A stretch of DNA of 64,000 nucleotides from Paenibacillus apiarius (GCF_017052585.1 NZ_JAFFHZ010000001.1:3886001-3950000); one strand, 5' to 3'; positions 25,312 through 33,917 are shown, counted from the stretch's first letter. The notes: generated by a model not told the origin, from the sequence alone. Numbers and translations are program-made.

Positions 25312-26118
25312 TTGCGTCAGGCGAAACGGCTTCGACCGCGGTTAACGCGAGGGCGTAAACGGCGCGCTCGCATGCGGTTCATAGGTACTCATCCTCATCC
25401 TGTCGTCTCAGTCATTATTCCTGTCATGAACGAACGACGCACGATCTCCCGCGTCATTCAAGAGGCAGCAAGGGTGCACCCGCAGACCGAGGTCATCGTC
25501 GTGTGCAACGGAACGACGGACGGATCGGATCGAATTGCCGAAGCCTTCGGCGTTCGCTTGCTCCGCTTCCCAGCACCGCTTGGTCATGATGTGGGCCGTA
25601 CTGTCGGAGCTCAAGCGGCTGGAGGGGACATATTACTGTTTATTGATGGGGACATGATTATTCGTGCTTCGCAACTGCAGCCTTTTATTGAAGCGGTGGC
25701 AAACGGGATTGACGTCGCCTTGAACAACTATTCGGGTCCTACCAACAAGCGCGAGGTGCATCGGGTCGTCTTGGCCAAGCATGCTCTGAATGCGTTGCTA
25801 TCAAGGCCTGATCTGAAGGGGACATCGCTTACTGCGGTCCCTCATGCCATTAGCCGCCGCGCCCTGGATACTATCGGGTCGGAAGCGTTATCCGTTCCGC
25901 CGCTCGCGCATGCCATGTCCATTCAGCGAGGGCTTAACGTCAAAGCCGTGCACGCTGTCGACGTAGGCAAGCTGAACCCGATTCGAATTCAAGGTTCGGA
26001 TCCGCTTGAGCATATGATCCAATATGACCATATGCTAGCCGTACGCTGGATTATCGAACAGACGGGAGCTCGCGGAGGACATTCCGATTTAACAAGACAA
26101 CGAGAGCGGGTGAAATGA
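25312..26118 (+). CDS. GT2 glycosyltransferase with basic N-terminus
   Basis: Family 2 (GT-A) glycosyltransferase of 268 residues. It begins with an Arg/Lys-rich leader (RQAKRLRPRLTRGRKRRARM), then VSVIIPVMNERRTISRVI, and the DXD metal site is DGD at 112-114. TTG 25312 is the start, with AGGAGGTGA eight bases upstream. The following gene is a paralogue: both share LGHDVGR, a TAxPHAxSRxALD block and AVHAVDV. The shared GHDVGR and basic leader mark a local subfamily. CATACAATG at 25260-25268 resembles a sigma-K -10, but lacks a good -35. Acceptor unknown; context points to spore-surface glycan. Confidence 0.85.
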   Translation: MRQAKRLRPRLTRGRKRRARMRFIGTHPHPVVSVIIPVMNERRTISRVIQEAARVHPQTEVIVVCNGTTDGSDRIAEAFGVRLLRFPAPLGHDVGRTVGAQAAGGDILLFIDGDMIIRASQLQPFIEAVANGIDVALNNYSGPTNKREVHRVVLAKHALNALLSRPDLKGTSLTAVPHAISRRALDTIGSEALSVPPLAHAMSIQRGLNVKAVHAVDVGKLNPIRIQGSDPLEHMIQYDHMLAVRWIIEQTGARGGHSDLTRQRERVK

Positions 26119-26122
26119 CGCG

Positions 26123-27382
26123 ATGAAGCAAATGAAGCGGAAAGCGGCAGGTCGCGTGCATGGATTCAGTCACAAGCGTTCTCCGGCTAAACGAATGATC
26201 AAGACCGCCAGAAGATTCAACAGCACACGTTCCTGGCGCGGCCATATAAAAATGAAACGAAGCGGCGGAAGGAGGCTCTCGAATACTAGACGGAGGTTCG
26301 CTCGAGCCTATCGGGATACGCGGCCATATCCCCACCAATCCTCCGGTCAGACGGCAGCGGATCACCGGGTAGTGATTCCGGCGGAATGGCTTCGTGCCGC
26401 AGCTGAGGCAGGGCAAACCGATGGAAGGGAATATGCTGGCGCTTGCGGGACGCCGTCTTGCGCGCGGCGAGCCGAGATCATTCGCCGCATGCAGACGCAT
26501 TTCACTCATTTTGCCGAGCGGAATTTACCTAATGCCTTAGCGTATTTTCAGATAAAGGAATTAGCGGCAGCATATCGCAAAGGCTTTGCCGTTCCCTTCT
26601 TCCCGCAGGCGAATGATGCCGTTCTTCTCCCGACAACGAGGACGATGGGTGCAGTGCTCACCGCATGCAATGAAGAGAACAGCATCGCGACCGTCATGAA
26701 GGAACTATCCCGCTTGCCGCTAGATGAAACGATTGTGATTGTTAACGGCTCAACAGACAACACCTTGCATGCGGTCCGGCAGTCTTCCGACGAGGCGACG
26801 GTCGTTCATTATCCGGAAGCACTCGGTCATGATGTCGGACGTTCGATCGGCGCAAAACTATCGCGGGCTGATATCGTGCTGTTTGTCGATGGAGATTTTT
26901 CGATACCAGCGGAAGAGATGGGTGCTTTTGTATGGTCGGTTCATAACGGGGTGGACGTGGCATTGAATGATATCGGCCCGTTCCTGCACAACTTCGATAA
27001 GCAGGACGGAATTACGCATTGCAAGCAGTGGTTGAACCGTTGCCTGGGAAGAGACGACCTGTATGCCAATTCCATGACAGCCATTCCACATGCTTTAAGC
27101 CGCAAGGCTCTTGATATAATCGGCATTCAAGCGCTGAGCGTGCCTCCAAAGGCGCAAGCGCTCGCCATAGCTCGCGGTCTTCATGTGCGGTCGGTCCATG
27201 CGGTGGATGTCATTAACAAGAACCGCGTTCGCGCTACGAATATAGGATCAGACAATCCGGTGGCAGAGCTCATATTGGGGGATCATCTGGAGGCGCTTCG
27301 GGTTTTAATGGACGAAGGGGCGTCCATGTTGCGCAGCGACCAGCAACGCGAACGCATTGCGCTAAGGAGGAATAGCATATGA
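26123..27382 (+). CDS. GT2 glycosyltransferase with long Arg-rich extension
   Basis: Paralogue of the gene before it, 419 residues. The first 120 or so are an Arg/Lys/His-rich extension (for instance KMKRSGGRRLSNTRRRFARA) followed by a helical linker ending ELAAAYRKGF. The catalytic domain starts near 170 (MGAVLTACNEENSIATVM) and has DGD at 256-258 and LGHDVGRSIGAKL. It begins four bases after the previous stop and overlaps the next start by four bases, so 25312-28134 is one operon. The extension is poorly conserved in sequence and strongly positively charged, as in several other proteins of this island. Confidence 0.85.
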   Translation: MKQMKRKAAGRVHGFSHKRSPAKRMIKTARRFNSTRSWRGHIKMKRSGGRRLSNTRRRFARAYRDTRPYPHQSSGQTAADHRVVIPAEWLRAAAEAGQTDGREYAGACGTPSCARRAEIIRRMQTHFTHFAERNLPNALAYFQIKELAAAYRKGFAVPFFPQANDAVLLPTTRTMGAVLTACNEENSIATVMKELSRLPLDETIVIVNGSTDNTLHAVRQSSDEATVVHYPEALGHDVGRSIGAKLSRADIVLFVDGDFSIPAEEMGAFVWSVHNGVDVALNDIGPFLHNFDKQDGITHCKQWLNRCLGRDDLYANSMTAIPHALSRKALDIIGIQALSVPPKAQALAIARGLHVRSVHAVDVINKNRVRATNIGSDNPVAELILGDHLEALRVLMDEGASMLRSDQQRERIALRRNSI

Positions 27383-28134
27383 CGGCACCGTATCGCTCTC
27401 AGATGACGAGTATCATCATTCCTACGCATAACCGTCTGGCGCTCCTGCGCGAGTGCATTGAAGCGATTCAAGAACATACTGCCGTTCCTTATGAAATCAT
27501 TATCGTCGACAATGGTTCCACTGACGGAACAATCGACTTCTGCCTGCAACAGGGGATGACATTCGTCTCACTGCCGGACAATCGCGGTTTCCCTGCCGCG
27601 TGCAACAGGGGGCTTCAGGTTGCTTCCGGAGAGCAGTTGTTATTGTTGAATAATGACGTCGTCGTGTCTTATCGATGGTTGGATAATCTGTTGGATGCAT
27701 TGTACGAAACGGATACGATAGGGATCGTCGGTCCGACTACAAATTATGCAAGCGGAAAACAACAGGTCAATTACCCATATGATGATATACAGCAATTCCA
27801 TCAATTAACCCGCTCCGTGAACGCGCCTGATCCGCTCAAACGACAGCGCGTGCAGCGAATTGTCGGCCTCTGCTTTCTGTTCAAGCGCCAGGTGCTGAAC
27901 AGCGTAGGATTGTTGGATGAACGCTTCAGCCCCGGCCATTACGAGGATGACGATTATTGCTATCGCGCTCGTCTGCAAGGCTACGAGTTGACGTTATGCG
28001 GCGATGTTTTCGTGCATCATTACGGCAGCGTGAGCTTTCTCGAGCATGGGGAGCAAGCGTTGAAAGAGCTTATCGAACGCAATTATAACATTTTTGTAGA
28101 AAAGTGGAGCCTGGATCCGCATTTATTTATGTGA
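27379..28134 (+). CDS. GT2 glycosyltransferase, rhamnosyltransferase-like
   Basis: Family 2 enzyme of 251 residues with TSIIIPTHNRLALLRECI at the N-terminus, IIVDNGSTDGT, the metal site LLNNDVVV, and C-terminal EDDDYCYRARLQGYEL and VHHYGSVSF. The NND form and HHYGS end are typical of the rhamnosyl/protein O-glycan group. CTAAGGAGG precedes its ATG, which overlaps the upstream stop (ATGA). It lies just before sugar nucleotidyltransferase and dTDP-glucose dehydratase genes, so its donor may be a dTDP-deoxysugar. This is inference. Confidence 0.87.
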   Translation: MTAPYRSQMTSIIIPTHNRLALLRECIEAIQEHTAVPYEIIIVDNGSTDGTIDFCLQQGMTFVSLPDNRGFPAACNRGLQVASGEQLLLLNNDVVVSYRWLDNLLDALYETDTIGIVGPTTNYASGKQQVNYPYDDIQQFHQLTRSVNAPDPLKRQRVQRIVGLCFLFKRQVLNSVGLLDERFSPGHYEDDDYCYRARLQGYELTLCGDVFVHHYGSVSFLEHGEQALKELIERNYNIFVEKWSLDPHLFM

Positions 28135-28147
28135 GGAGGGAGAAGGA

Positions 28148-28879
28148 TTGAAGGGAATCATTCTGGCGGGAGGCACTGGCACCCGTCTATATCCATTGAC
28201 TAAGCTTATGAACAAGCATTTGCTGCCGGTAGGGAAGCATCCCATGGTAAGCTACGGCATTGAGCGGCTTCGGACGGCGGGCATCGCTGACATATTTATG
28301 GTTATTGGCAAATCTTCCGCTGCATTATATACCGATTACTTCGGGAGCGGGAGCTCACATGGCGTCCGAATCACTTACGCCATTCAGGAGGAAGCGGGAG
28401 GCATAGCGCAAGCTTTGTCTTTGGCAGAACCCTATCTTGCTCCCGGAGAGAAATTCGTCGTGCTGCTCGGAGACAATCTGTTTCAAGATGATTTGAGCCC
28501 TTATGTAAAGGCATTCCATGAGCAGCCTGCAGGGGAAGCCCGCGTGCTGTTGAAGCACGTCCATGATCCGTGCCGATACGGTGTTCCTGTATTTGATGCT
28601 GCAGACAAGGAACGCATCAAGCGAATCGAAGAAAAGCCGAAGCATCCGCAATCCTCGTATTGCGTTACCGGGATATATATGTATGACACCGACGTATTCA
28701 ACCATATTCATTCGATTGTTCCGTCTGCGCGCGGAGAACTAGAAATTACGGACGTGAACAATTGCTATGCTCAAGCCGGAAGGCTTCAATATGACATTAT
28801 GCAAAGTTGGTGGATTGACGCCGGGACATTCGAATCGCTGCATGAGGCGGCCATTCAGCTTCGGGGGGTGCAACTGTGA
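28148..28879 (+). CDS. sugar-1-phosphate nucleotidyltransferase, RmlA-like
   Basis: Makes an NDP-sugar from sugar-1-phosphate and NTP, probably dTDP-glucose. The signature GGTGTRLYPLTKLMNKHLLP lies at 8-27, with GDNLF near 110 and EEKPKHPQSSYCVTGIY near 163-180. At 243 residues it is shorter than canonical RmlA (about 290), like the compact spore/archaeal type. The start is TTG 28148 after GGAGGGAG. It overlaps the next gene by four bases (GTGA), which is a dTDP-glucose 4,6-dehydratase, supporting the substrate. Confidence 0.87.
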   Translation: MKGIILAGGTGTRLYPLTKLMNKHLLPVGKHPMVSYGIERLRTAGIADIFMVIGKSSAALYTDYFGSGSSHGVRITYAIQEEAGGIAQALSLAEPYLAPGEKFVVLLGDNLFQDDLSPYVKAFHEQPAGEARVLLKHVHDPCRYGVPVFDAADKERIKRIEEKPKHPQSSYCVTGIYMYDTDVFNHIHSIVPSARGELEITDVNNCYAQAGRLQYDIMQSWWIDAGTFESLHEAAIQLRGVQL

Positions 28880-29868
28880 AAAAGCTGCTTGTCACAGGCG
28901 GGATGGGGTTTATCGGCAGCAACTTCATCCTGCACATGCTGTCCCGCTATGATGATCTGCACGTTACGAACATCGATGCGCTCACCTACGCTGGCAATCC
29001 CGACAATGTGTCAGACATCGCCCATTCGGGCGCGCATCGCTTTGTTCGGGCAGATATTACGGACGCAGAGCATGTAGAGCGTATATTTGCCGGGGAGAGG
29101 TTCGATGCAGTCGTTCATTTTGCTGCAGAATCTCATGTCGATCGCAGCATTGCCCAACCGGAAGCATTCATTCGTGCCAATGTGCTGGGAACATTCCATC
29201 TTCTGGAAGCGGCGAAACGGCATAAGATACCGAAATTCATCCATGTATCGACAGATGAAGTATACGGGACATTGGGTGATACCGGCTACTTTACGGAACA
29301 ATCGCCGCTTATGCCGAACAGCCCCTATTCGGCAAGCAAGGCAGGCTCCGACCTAATGGCGCGATCTTACGCGCAAACCTATGGATTGCCGGTCATAATT
29401 ACTCGCTGCTCGAACAACTACGGACCAAGACAGTTTCCCGAGAAATTGATACCCACCATTATCTTGCGCGCGCTTCATGACGAACCGATTCCGATATACG
29501 GAGACGGTACGCATGTGCGGGATTGGCTGTATGTAATGGATCATTGTGCCGCGATAGACGCGGCATTAAGGCGGGGGAAAGCGGGTGAAGTATACAATAT
29601 CGGCGGACATCATGAACGCACGAACCTTGAGGTGGCGCGCATGGTGCTGCAGGAGTTGGGGAAGCCCGAGTCCTTGATTACGTTTGTGGCGGACCGGTTA
29701 GGCCATGATAAACGGTACGCCATTGACCCGGAGAAGACGGAACGAGAACTTGGCTGGCGTCCGAGCAAAGAGTTGGAGCAAGGAATGAAGGAAACGATTA
29801 GGTGGTATGTAACGAATCGGAGCTGGTGGGAACGCGTCCGTTCCGGCGCTTACCTCGAGGGACGCTGA
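28876..29868 (+). CDS. rmlB: dTDP-glucose 4,6-dehydratase
   Basis: Extended short-chain dehydrogenase of 330 residues converting dTDP-glucose to dTDP-4-keto-6-deoxyglucose. The NAD site is GGMGFIGSNF at 8-17; the catalytic STDEVYG and YSASKAG (Tyr/Lys) are present, as is CSNNYGPRQFPEKLIP and the C-terminal LGWRPS. Start GTG 28876 overlaps the nucleotidyltransferase stop. No rmlC is seen and the only RmlD-like protein is 12 kb away in a different operon, so the final sugar may be something other than L-rhamnose, or the rest is made elsewhere. Confidence 0.93.
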   Translation: MKKLLVTGGMGFIGSNFILHMLSRYDDLHVTNIDALTYAGNPDNVSDIAHSGAHRFVRADITDAEHVERIFAGERFDAVVHFAAESHVDRSIAQPEAFIRANVLGTFHLLEAAKRHKIPKFIHVSTDEVYGTLGDTGYFTEQSPLMPNSPYSASKAGSDLMARSYAQTYGLPVIITRCSNNYGPRQFPEKLIPTIILRALHDEPIPIYGDGTHVRDWLYVMDHCAAIDAALRRGKAGEVYNIGGHHERTNLEVARMVLQELGKPESLITFVADRLGHDKRYAIDPEKTERELGWRPSKELEQGMKETIRWYVTNRSWWERVRSGAYLEGR

Positions 29869-29928
29869 ACCGGCATCTTTGCCTGAACGGCATCAATGGG
29901 CCGTGAGGTTGAAAAGGACGGTGAACGC

Positions 29929-30999
29929 ATGTTAACGACCACGACGCGGAAGGCGCAAGCGGGGCCGGCTCCGAGTACTCTGCCTGCGAAGCGTCGCACT
30001 AAATCAGCGGCTGCATTACGCTCCAAGCGCGGAACAATGCCGGATCGTCTGAGCACGCGGCGAAAGAAACGGTTAAGCAAACGGGGCAAGAAGTGGATGC
30101 GGAAAAAGCAGCCGCTTCCGCTTATTGAAGCTCCTGCTGAACCTCCTGCGCCATCGATTGATGTGGAAGCGGTGAAGCGGACCACCTATGAAGACGGATT
30201 TCGCAAAGGCAAATTTGAAGGCGGCGAAGGTTTTCTGACCCGTCTTATTCCCGAAGATATGATACTTCCGGACATTCCGGTAGAACACGTCATTGCGCTT
30301 GGATTCGAACAAGTCAGGCATTTGCTGCAGCCGCTCATCGCCCCGTTAACCATATTTATCGAAATGCAGCAAGCGCTCGAACAGCGAGAACCATTATCGG
30401 TCGTCCGGCTGGGAGACGGTGAATTGCTCGCTCTGGCGCACGATAAAGTGCTGTCGTCTGAATTGGTTCGGAAAGAAGGGCCTTTCTTAGGGTATGCCGG
30501 GATAGATGTCCCTGACCATGAGTACCGTGAGCAATTGGCTGAATCCGTACGAAAAGCCACCTTCGTAGGTGTGCCGACCTCCCGCACGCCGAATTTCCAG
30601 GGACTGCTGTATCCGACCTTGCGAGCATACGGCTTGCAAGCCCGTCAAATGCGTCTTACTTACTCCACAGTGAACTATTTGTTGGCGCAGGATGGGCGTC
30701 TGCTTCAACTGATGCAAGGACGAAGGGTGCTCATTGTCGGGAATACAGGACTGGAACTGGCGGAGGTGCTGCGCCAGCGCGGTATTACTGTTGCCGGAGT
30801 CGTTAATCCGGTCATGGGCGTCCGAGATGTTCCTCGCATCTTGCGGGAGGTGTCGCGGCATGACTATGATTTGGCACTCGTTGCTGCCGGCATTCCTGCG
30901 GTTATCTTATCGCAGCGCATTGCCGAGCAATTCGGTAAAGTGACACTCGATTTCGGACATCTGGCCAACAAAATTGCCCGCGGCCAGGCTTCATTGTAA
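29929..30999 (+). CDS. GT-D fold glycosyltransferase (DUF1792-like) with basic tail
   Basis: Protein of 356 residues. The first 80 form an Arg/Lys-rich tail (STRRKKRLSKRGKKWMRKK), then a Pro-rich linker, then YEDGFRKGKFEGGEGF, a glycine-aromatic repeat segment. The C-terminal domain has VRLGDGE near 158, the conserved acidic motif of GT-D enzymes such as dGT1 of the Fap1 pathway, then VGVPTSRTPNFQ and VLIVGNTGLELAEVL. ATG 29929 was chosen since AAGGACGGTGA precedes it; an upstream ATG at 29896 lacks a ribosome site. GT-D proteins add sugars to O-glycans on Ser-rich adhesins, which would suit a surface protein target here. Confidence 0.8.
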   Translation: MLTTTTRKAQAGPAPSTLPAKRRTKSAAALRSKRGTMPDRLSTRRKKRLSKRGKKWMRKKQPLPLIEAPAEPPAPSIDVEAVKRTTYEDGFRKGKFEGGEGFLTRLIPEDMILPDIPVEHVIALGFEQVRHLLQPLIAPLTIFIEMQQALEQREPLSVVRLGDGELLALAHDKVLSSELVRKEGPFLGYAGIDVPDHEYREQLAESVRKATFVGVPTSRTPNFQGLLYPTLRAYGLQARQMRLTYSTVNYLLAQDGRLLQLMQGRRVLIVGNTGLELAEVLRQRGITVAGVVNPVMGVRDVPRILREVSRHDYDLALVAAGIPAVILSQRIAEQFGKVTLDFGHLANKIARGQASL

Positions 31000-31047
31000 T
31001 CCCAGTTGGAACGGGGATAGCACACACAGCTAAGGAGGTGAGGCCTT

Positions 31048-32418
31048 ATGGCCCGTAAACGGCGGTCTGTACGGAGGATGCAACTGCGCCGGCGGCGTTC
31101 TGAATCGTATCCGGAACAAATGTCTGAACAACAGAGCAAACACGAGCGGCATGAGCAGGGATATTCAGTCGGATATGCAGAAGGCCTGCGTGCCGGTCAA
31201 GAGCAGTACGGCGTTCCCTTCGAGGGCACGAGCATCATCATTCCGACCTATAACAAGGCTGAACTGTTAGAGCAGTGCATAGCGAGCATTCAAAAGCATA
31301 CGAAAGTCCCGTATGAAATTATCGTAGTAGACAATGCTTCGACGGATTCCACTCCGCAATATTTGTATCGTCATACCGGTCAGATCCGGTTTCACATCCA
31401 TGAAATCAACCGCGGATTTTCCGGGGCAATCAATACCGGGCTGATGATGGCGAAGGGCCGCACGATCTGTCTGCTGAACAACGATATTCTCGTGACCCCG
31501 AATTGGTTATCCAATCTGCTGAACTGCTTGGATAGCGATACAAGTATTGGAATGGTCGGTCCGGTTACGAACTATATAAGCGGAGAACAGCAAATCCCGG
31601 TCCCATATGAAAAGATAGAAGATATGTACACTTTCGGCGCGAAGCATAATGTTCCCAATGCTGGGAAATGGCAGGGAATCGATCGCCTTGTTGGCTTCTG
31701 TCTCTTGTTCCGGCGCGAATTGTTCGAGGCAACGGGGTTTTTCGACGAGGGCTTCGAAATCGGCAACTTCGAAGATGAAGATTATATCGTCCGCGTTCGA
31801 TTGAACAGGCGCAAGCTGGTCATTGCCCGCGATACATTCATTCATCATTTCGGCAGCGCCAGCATGAAGGCGTTAGGAGATAAGTTCCAAGAGGTAAATA
31901 ACCGGAATGCGGCCTTCTTCAGCAAGAAGTGGGGCAATCCGTACGATTGGATTCATCGGGTTCGCGAACGGAACAACGGCGCTCCAGCCGAGCGGAATCA
32001 CGCCTATTATCCGACGCACGTTGCAGTCACAGGCTTGACGGAAACGGTGTATTGGATTGAGCATGGAACGAAATATCCAATTCAGGGCAAGCTGAATATT
32101 CCCGTCGTCAGAGTATCCCAGCTCGATTTAAGGGGATGGGCTACGGGTCCGGCCATGAATGCGGCCACGGTCATTCACAAATGGAACGAGCGATCGGCTG
32201 CGGACGGAACGATACCGGATGGTGGCGTGTTCACGACAGAAACGGGGAGATGGTACCAACGTCAAGGGGATTCGTATCGGGAGCTGATGAGCGAGCATGC
32301 GGTTGATCGTTGGCAGCTTAATGGGAAAATGACCGTGCGAACGGAGAAGGAACGGCAATCTTTAAAAGAAGGGCTGCCCATTATGGCCGCTCCCGTCATC
32401 CAAGCGTACCATTTGTAA
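31048..32418 (+). CDS. GT2 glycosyltransferase with basic/GY-repeat tag and C-terminal module
   Basis: Protein of 456 residues in three parts. Residues 1-55: basic tail (ARKRRSVRRMQLRRRR) then tetrad repeat GYSVGYAEGLRAG. Residues 60-310: GT2 domain with TSIIIPTYNKAELLEQCI, VVDNASTDSTP, metal site LLNNDILV, and FIHHFGSAS. Residues 320-456: two divergent copies of a module of pattern VYxxxxGxxxPI...VxRVxxLxL...G (from VYWIEHGTKYPI and from RWYQRQGDSYREL), also seen in the GT4 protein at 37749. AAGGAGGTGAG precedes the ATG. It closes the 25312-32418 operon. Confidence 0.86.
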   Translation: MARKRRSVRRMQLRRRRSESYPEQMSEQQSKHERHEQGYSVGYAEGLRAGQEQYGVPFEGTSIIIPTYNKAELLEQCIASIQKHTKVPYEIIVVDNASTDSTPQYLYRHTGQIRFHIHEINRGFSGAINTGLMMAKGRTICLLNNDILVTPNWLSNLLNCLDSDTSIGMVGPVTNYISGEQQIPVPYEKIEDMYTFGAKHNVPNAGKWQGIDRLVGFCLLFRRELFEATGFFDEGFEIGNFEDEDYIVRVRLNRRKLVIARDTFIHHFGSASMKALGDKFQEVNNRNAAFFSKKWGNPYDWIHRVRERNNGAPAERNHAYYPTHVAVTGLTETVYWIEHGTKYPIQGKLNIPVVRVSQLDLRGWATGPAMNAATVIHKWNERSAADGTIPDGGVFTTETGRWYQRQGDSYRELMSEHAVDRWQLNGKMTVRTEKERQSLKEGLPIMAAPVIQAYHL

Positions 32419-32424
32419 TCGCTG

Positions 32425-32470
32425 GAGTATGCGAAAAGCGCCGACCGCCGCACGCATGCTCTTCTTTTTT
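32425..32470 (+). terminator. terminator closing the first glycosyltransferase operon
   Basis: GAGTATGCG pairs with CGCATGCTC (one G-U) across a GC-rich loop; TTCTTTTTT follows. Good intrinsic terminator seven bases after the stop. Confidence 0.8.
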
Positions 32471-32507
32471 ATTCATCCGGAACGCGTTTTGGGCGATTCG
32501 CCCGTTT

Positions 32508-32534
32508 ACGTCTCCTTAGGCGAAGCATATGTTG
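32508..32534 (+). promoter_or_regulatory. candidate sigma-K promoter of the small-protein operon
   Basis: AC at 32508-32509, 16 bases, then CATATGTTG at 32526-32534, near the sigma-K consensus. Spacing is one short and the last base differs. It lies right after a terminator and 70 bases before the first gene of a new operon. Confidence 0.35.
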
Positions 32535-32603
32535 TAGAAGGTAATGGCTGAATACGTCCGCACACGACCGGCCATTCGTGTATAGGATTTGGGAGGTCTG
32601 ACC

Positions 32604-32891
32604 ATGCAGCATATCGTTAGCGAAATCATCGTGCACATGTCGAATTCACAGCAGCATATGGCTCGAGTATTGGACGCTAAGCGCCAAGTCGCGGTCCGCA
32701 TGGCTCAAATCATTCATGCACTGCCGGATGTCCATCCTGAATTCGAGGGCATTAGCGGTCTTAGGGAGCAATCGGCTGCAGTGACCAAAAGCATTGTTGC
32801 TTATTTGAACGGCATAGCGGAGCTGGAAGAAGCGATGGCAGAACAATTGCAGCACATTATGAAAGAATTGAACGATGATGCTGAGGAATAA
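32604..32891 (+). CDS. small helical protein, 95 aa
   Basis: First of three small, mostly helical cytosolic-type proteins in a row. The product (MQHIVSEIIVHMSNSQQHMA at the start, acidic KELNDDAEE end) has regular hydrophobic spacing, with ARVLDAKRQVAVRMAQIIHA and LNGIAELEEAMAEQLQHIM predicted as amphipathic helices, and no signal or membrane span. GGGAGGT precedes ATG 32604. No family recognised. Context suggests a structural or scaffolding role in spore-surface assembly. Confidence 0.75.
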   Translation: MQHIVSEIIVHMSNSQQHMARVLDAKRQVAVRMAQIIHALPDVHPEFEGISGLREQSAAVTKSIVAYLNGIAELEEAMAEQLQHIMKELNDDAEE

Positions 32892-32918
32892 AGCACAATG
32901 TAAGGAGGATGGTGTCAG

Positions 32919-33263
32919 GTGAGCAGAGAGCGGTCCTACCATTTAATACTTGACGCTATGGCTAAAATGCAGTGGAACGTGTCCATGATACTTGAAGCGA
33001 AAGCGCTGGAAGCCGAAAAAACGCGCAATTGGCTGTTGAATCATTTGACGGATAACGCCTTTGTCTCTCATAAAGATCAACTGAGTGATCCCTTGGAAGT
33101 TCACGAGCAAATCGTAGAGGTCATCGACGGGTTGACGAAATTACAGATCGGTCTCTCAAACAATATGAAGGCGGTGCTGGATCGCGGTGGCTCGGGTGGA
33201 TTCGGAGACGGTATTGCGGACGGATCTTTCAGCGGAGAATTTGATTTGGGAGATAAGCTGTAA
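32919..33263 (+). CDS. small helical protein, 114 aa
   Basis: Second of the trio. GTG 32919 follows AAGGAGG. It shares a layout with its neighbour: an early helix with Met/Gln-rich face (ILDAMAKMQWNVSMILEAKA), a middle basic helix and a final amphipathic helix (IVEVIDGLTKLQIGLSNNMK), then a Gly/Asp/Ser-rich tail (GGSGGFGDGIADGSFSG). The match in pattern to the 32604 and 33263 products suggests one small paralogous family. Function unknown. Confidence 0.75.
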   Translation: MSRERSYHLILDAMAKMQWNVSMILEAKALEAEKTRNWLLNHLTDNAFVSHKDQLSDPLEVHEQIVEVIDGLTKLQIGLSNNMKAVLDRGGSGGFGDGIADGSFSGEFDLGDKL

Positions 33264-33724
33264 TGATGCAGAGGGAACAGGAGCAACGGGCAAGAATTGA
33301 TATGATTCAAGCTATCGTGCGCAGCCAAACGGCTTTAGCTCGCATGTTGGAGCAAATTGCGGATGTTGCGGACCATTCCGAAGCATCTGTAAAGCGATTG
33401 AAAGACAATATCCGCCTATTATCCGATTATCAGCTTGCCTTGTGCGGAATGATTACGGGTTGGCGTTCGCGCCAGCTAACCTTAGGAACTCCTACATCGC
33501 CATGGCTGCATCCGGCTTGCAAGCTGCAGCGCACCATAACCCGAGGAGCACAGGAGGATGAATCGATTGAGAAAGGTCAAACGAGTACGACGGACCCGGA
33601 GCGCGGTCAGACGTCGGAAGACAGCACTGCGGGCAAGAAGAGCATTGCGGCGGGGCGGAAAAGGCCGCCGTCTCTCGCGCCGGTCGCGTCTTCGCCGGAC
33701 GCTGCGATCTCAGCGGCGACATAA
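33263..33724 (+). CDS. small helical protein, tail probably out of frame
   Basis: Third of the trio; the start ATG 33263 overlaps the previous stop (TAATG). Residues 1-70 are a clear helical relative (IVRSQTALARMLEQIADVAD, then KRLKDNIRLLSDYQLALCGM). Beyond residue 73 the frame continues to 33724 with an unnatural acidic/Pro-rich tail that overlaps the Arg-rich gene by 158 bases. The alternative frame from about 33481 reads LRNSYIAMAASGLQAAAHHN and stops at 33561 in an ATGA overlap with the next gene's ATG, a normal coupled arrangement. A one-base shift near 33470-33485 (real or sequencing) is therefore suspected; the true end may be 33561. Confidence 0.65.
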   Translation: MMQREQEQRARIDMIQAIVRSQTALARMLEQIADVADHSEASVKRLKDNIRLLSDYQLALCGMITGWRSRQLTLGTPTSPWLHPACKLQRTITRGAQEDESIEKGQTSTTDPERGQTSEDSTAGKKSIAAGRKRPPSLAPVASSPDAAISAAT

Positions 33725-33884
33725 GAAGCTTACGGCGCGCCGCAGGAGGGGATTGCCTAAATCCGAAGCCTCCAACGGAGCGTATAACCAAGGATTTAAC
33801 GAGGCGTATAATGATGGGTTCAATGCTGGATTTGCCAAGGGGTTTGAAGATGGGCATCAGATGGCATATTCCGGTCAAGCATAA
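33567..33884 (+). CDS. Arg-rich protein with GF tetrad repeats, 105 aa
   Basis: Extremely basic protein: residues 1-65 are nearly half Arg/Lys (RRKTALRARRALRRGGKGRR), then a repeat of glycine/alanine-aromatic tetrads (YNQGFNEAYNDGFNAGFAKG). It looks like the isolated form of the tag found at the N-termini of the proteins at 29929, 31048, 34024 and 35247. AGGAGG lies nine bases before TTG 33567; the ATG at 33558 touches the ribosome site and is less likely unless coupled to the upstream stop. Polycationic coat proteins such as CotG/CotB are analogues only in composition. Role: probably a spore-layer structural or adaptor protein. Confidence 0.72.
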   Translation: MRKVKRVRRTRSAVRRRKTALRARRALRRGGKGRRLSRRSRLRRTLRSQRRHKKLTARRRRGLPKSEASNGAYNQGFNEAYNDGFNAGFAKGFEDGHQMAYSGQA

Positions 33885-33917
33885 GTAATAGGAGGTTGTT
33901 TATACACGCAATATTGG

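Noticed and set aside
28148-29868. Complete dTDP-L-rhamnose pathway
   Set aside because: Only the RmlA-like and RmlB steps are here; no RmlC, and the RmlD-like protein at 41444 belongs to a UDP-aminosugar operon.
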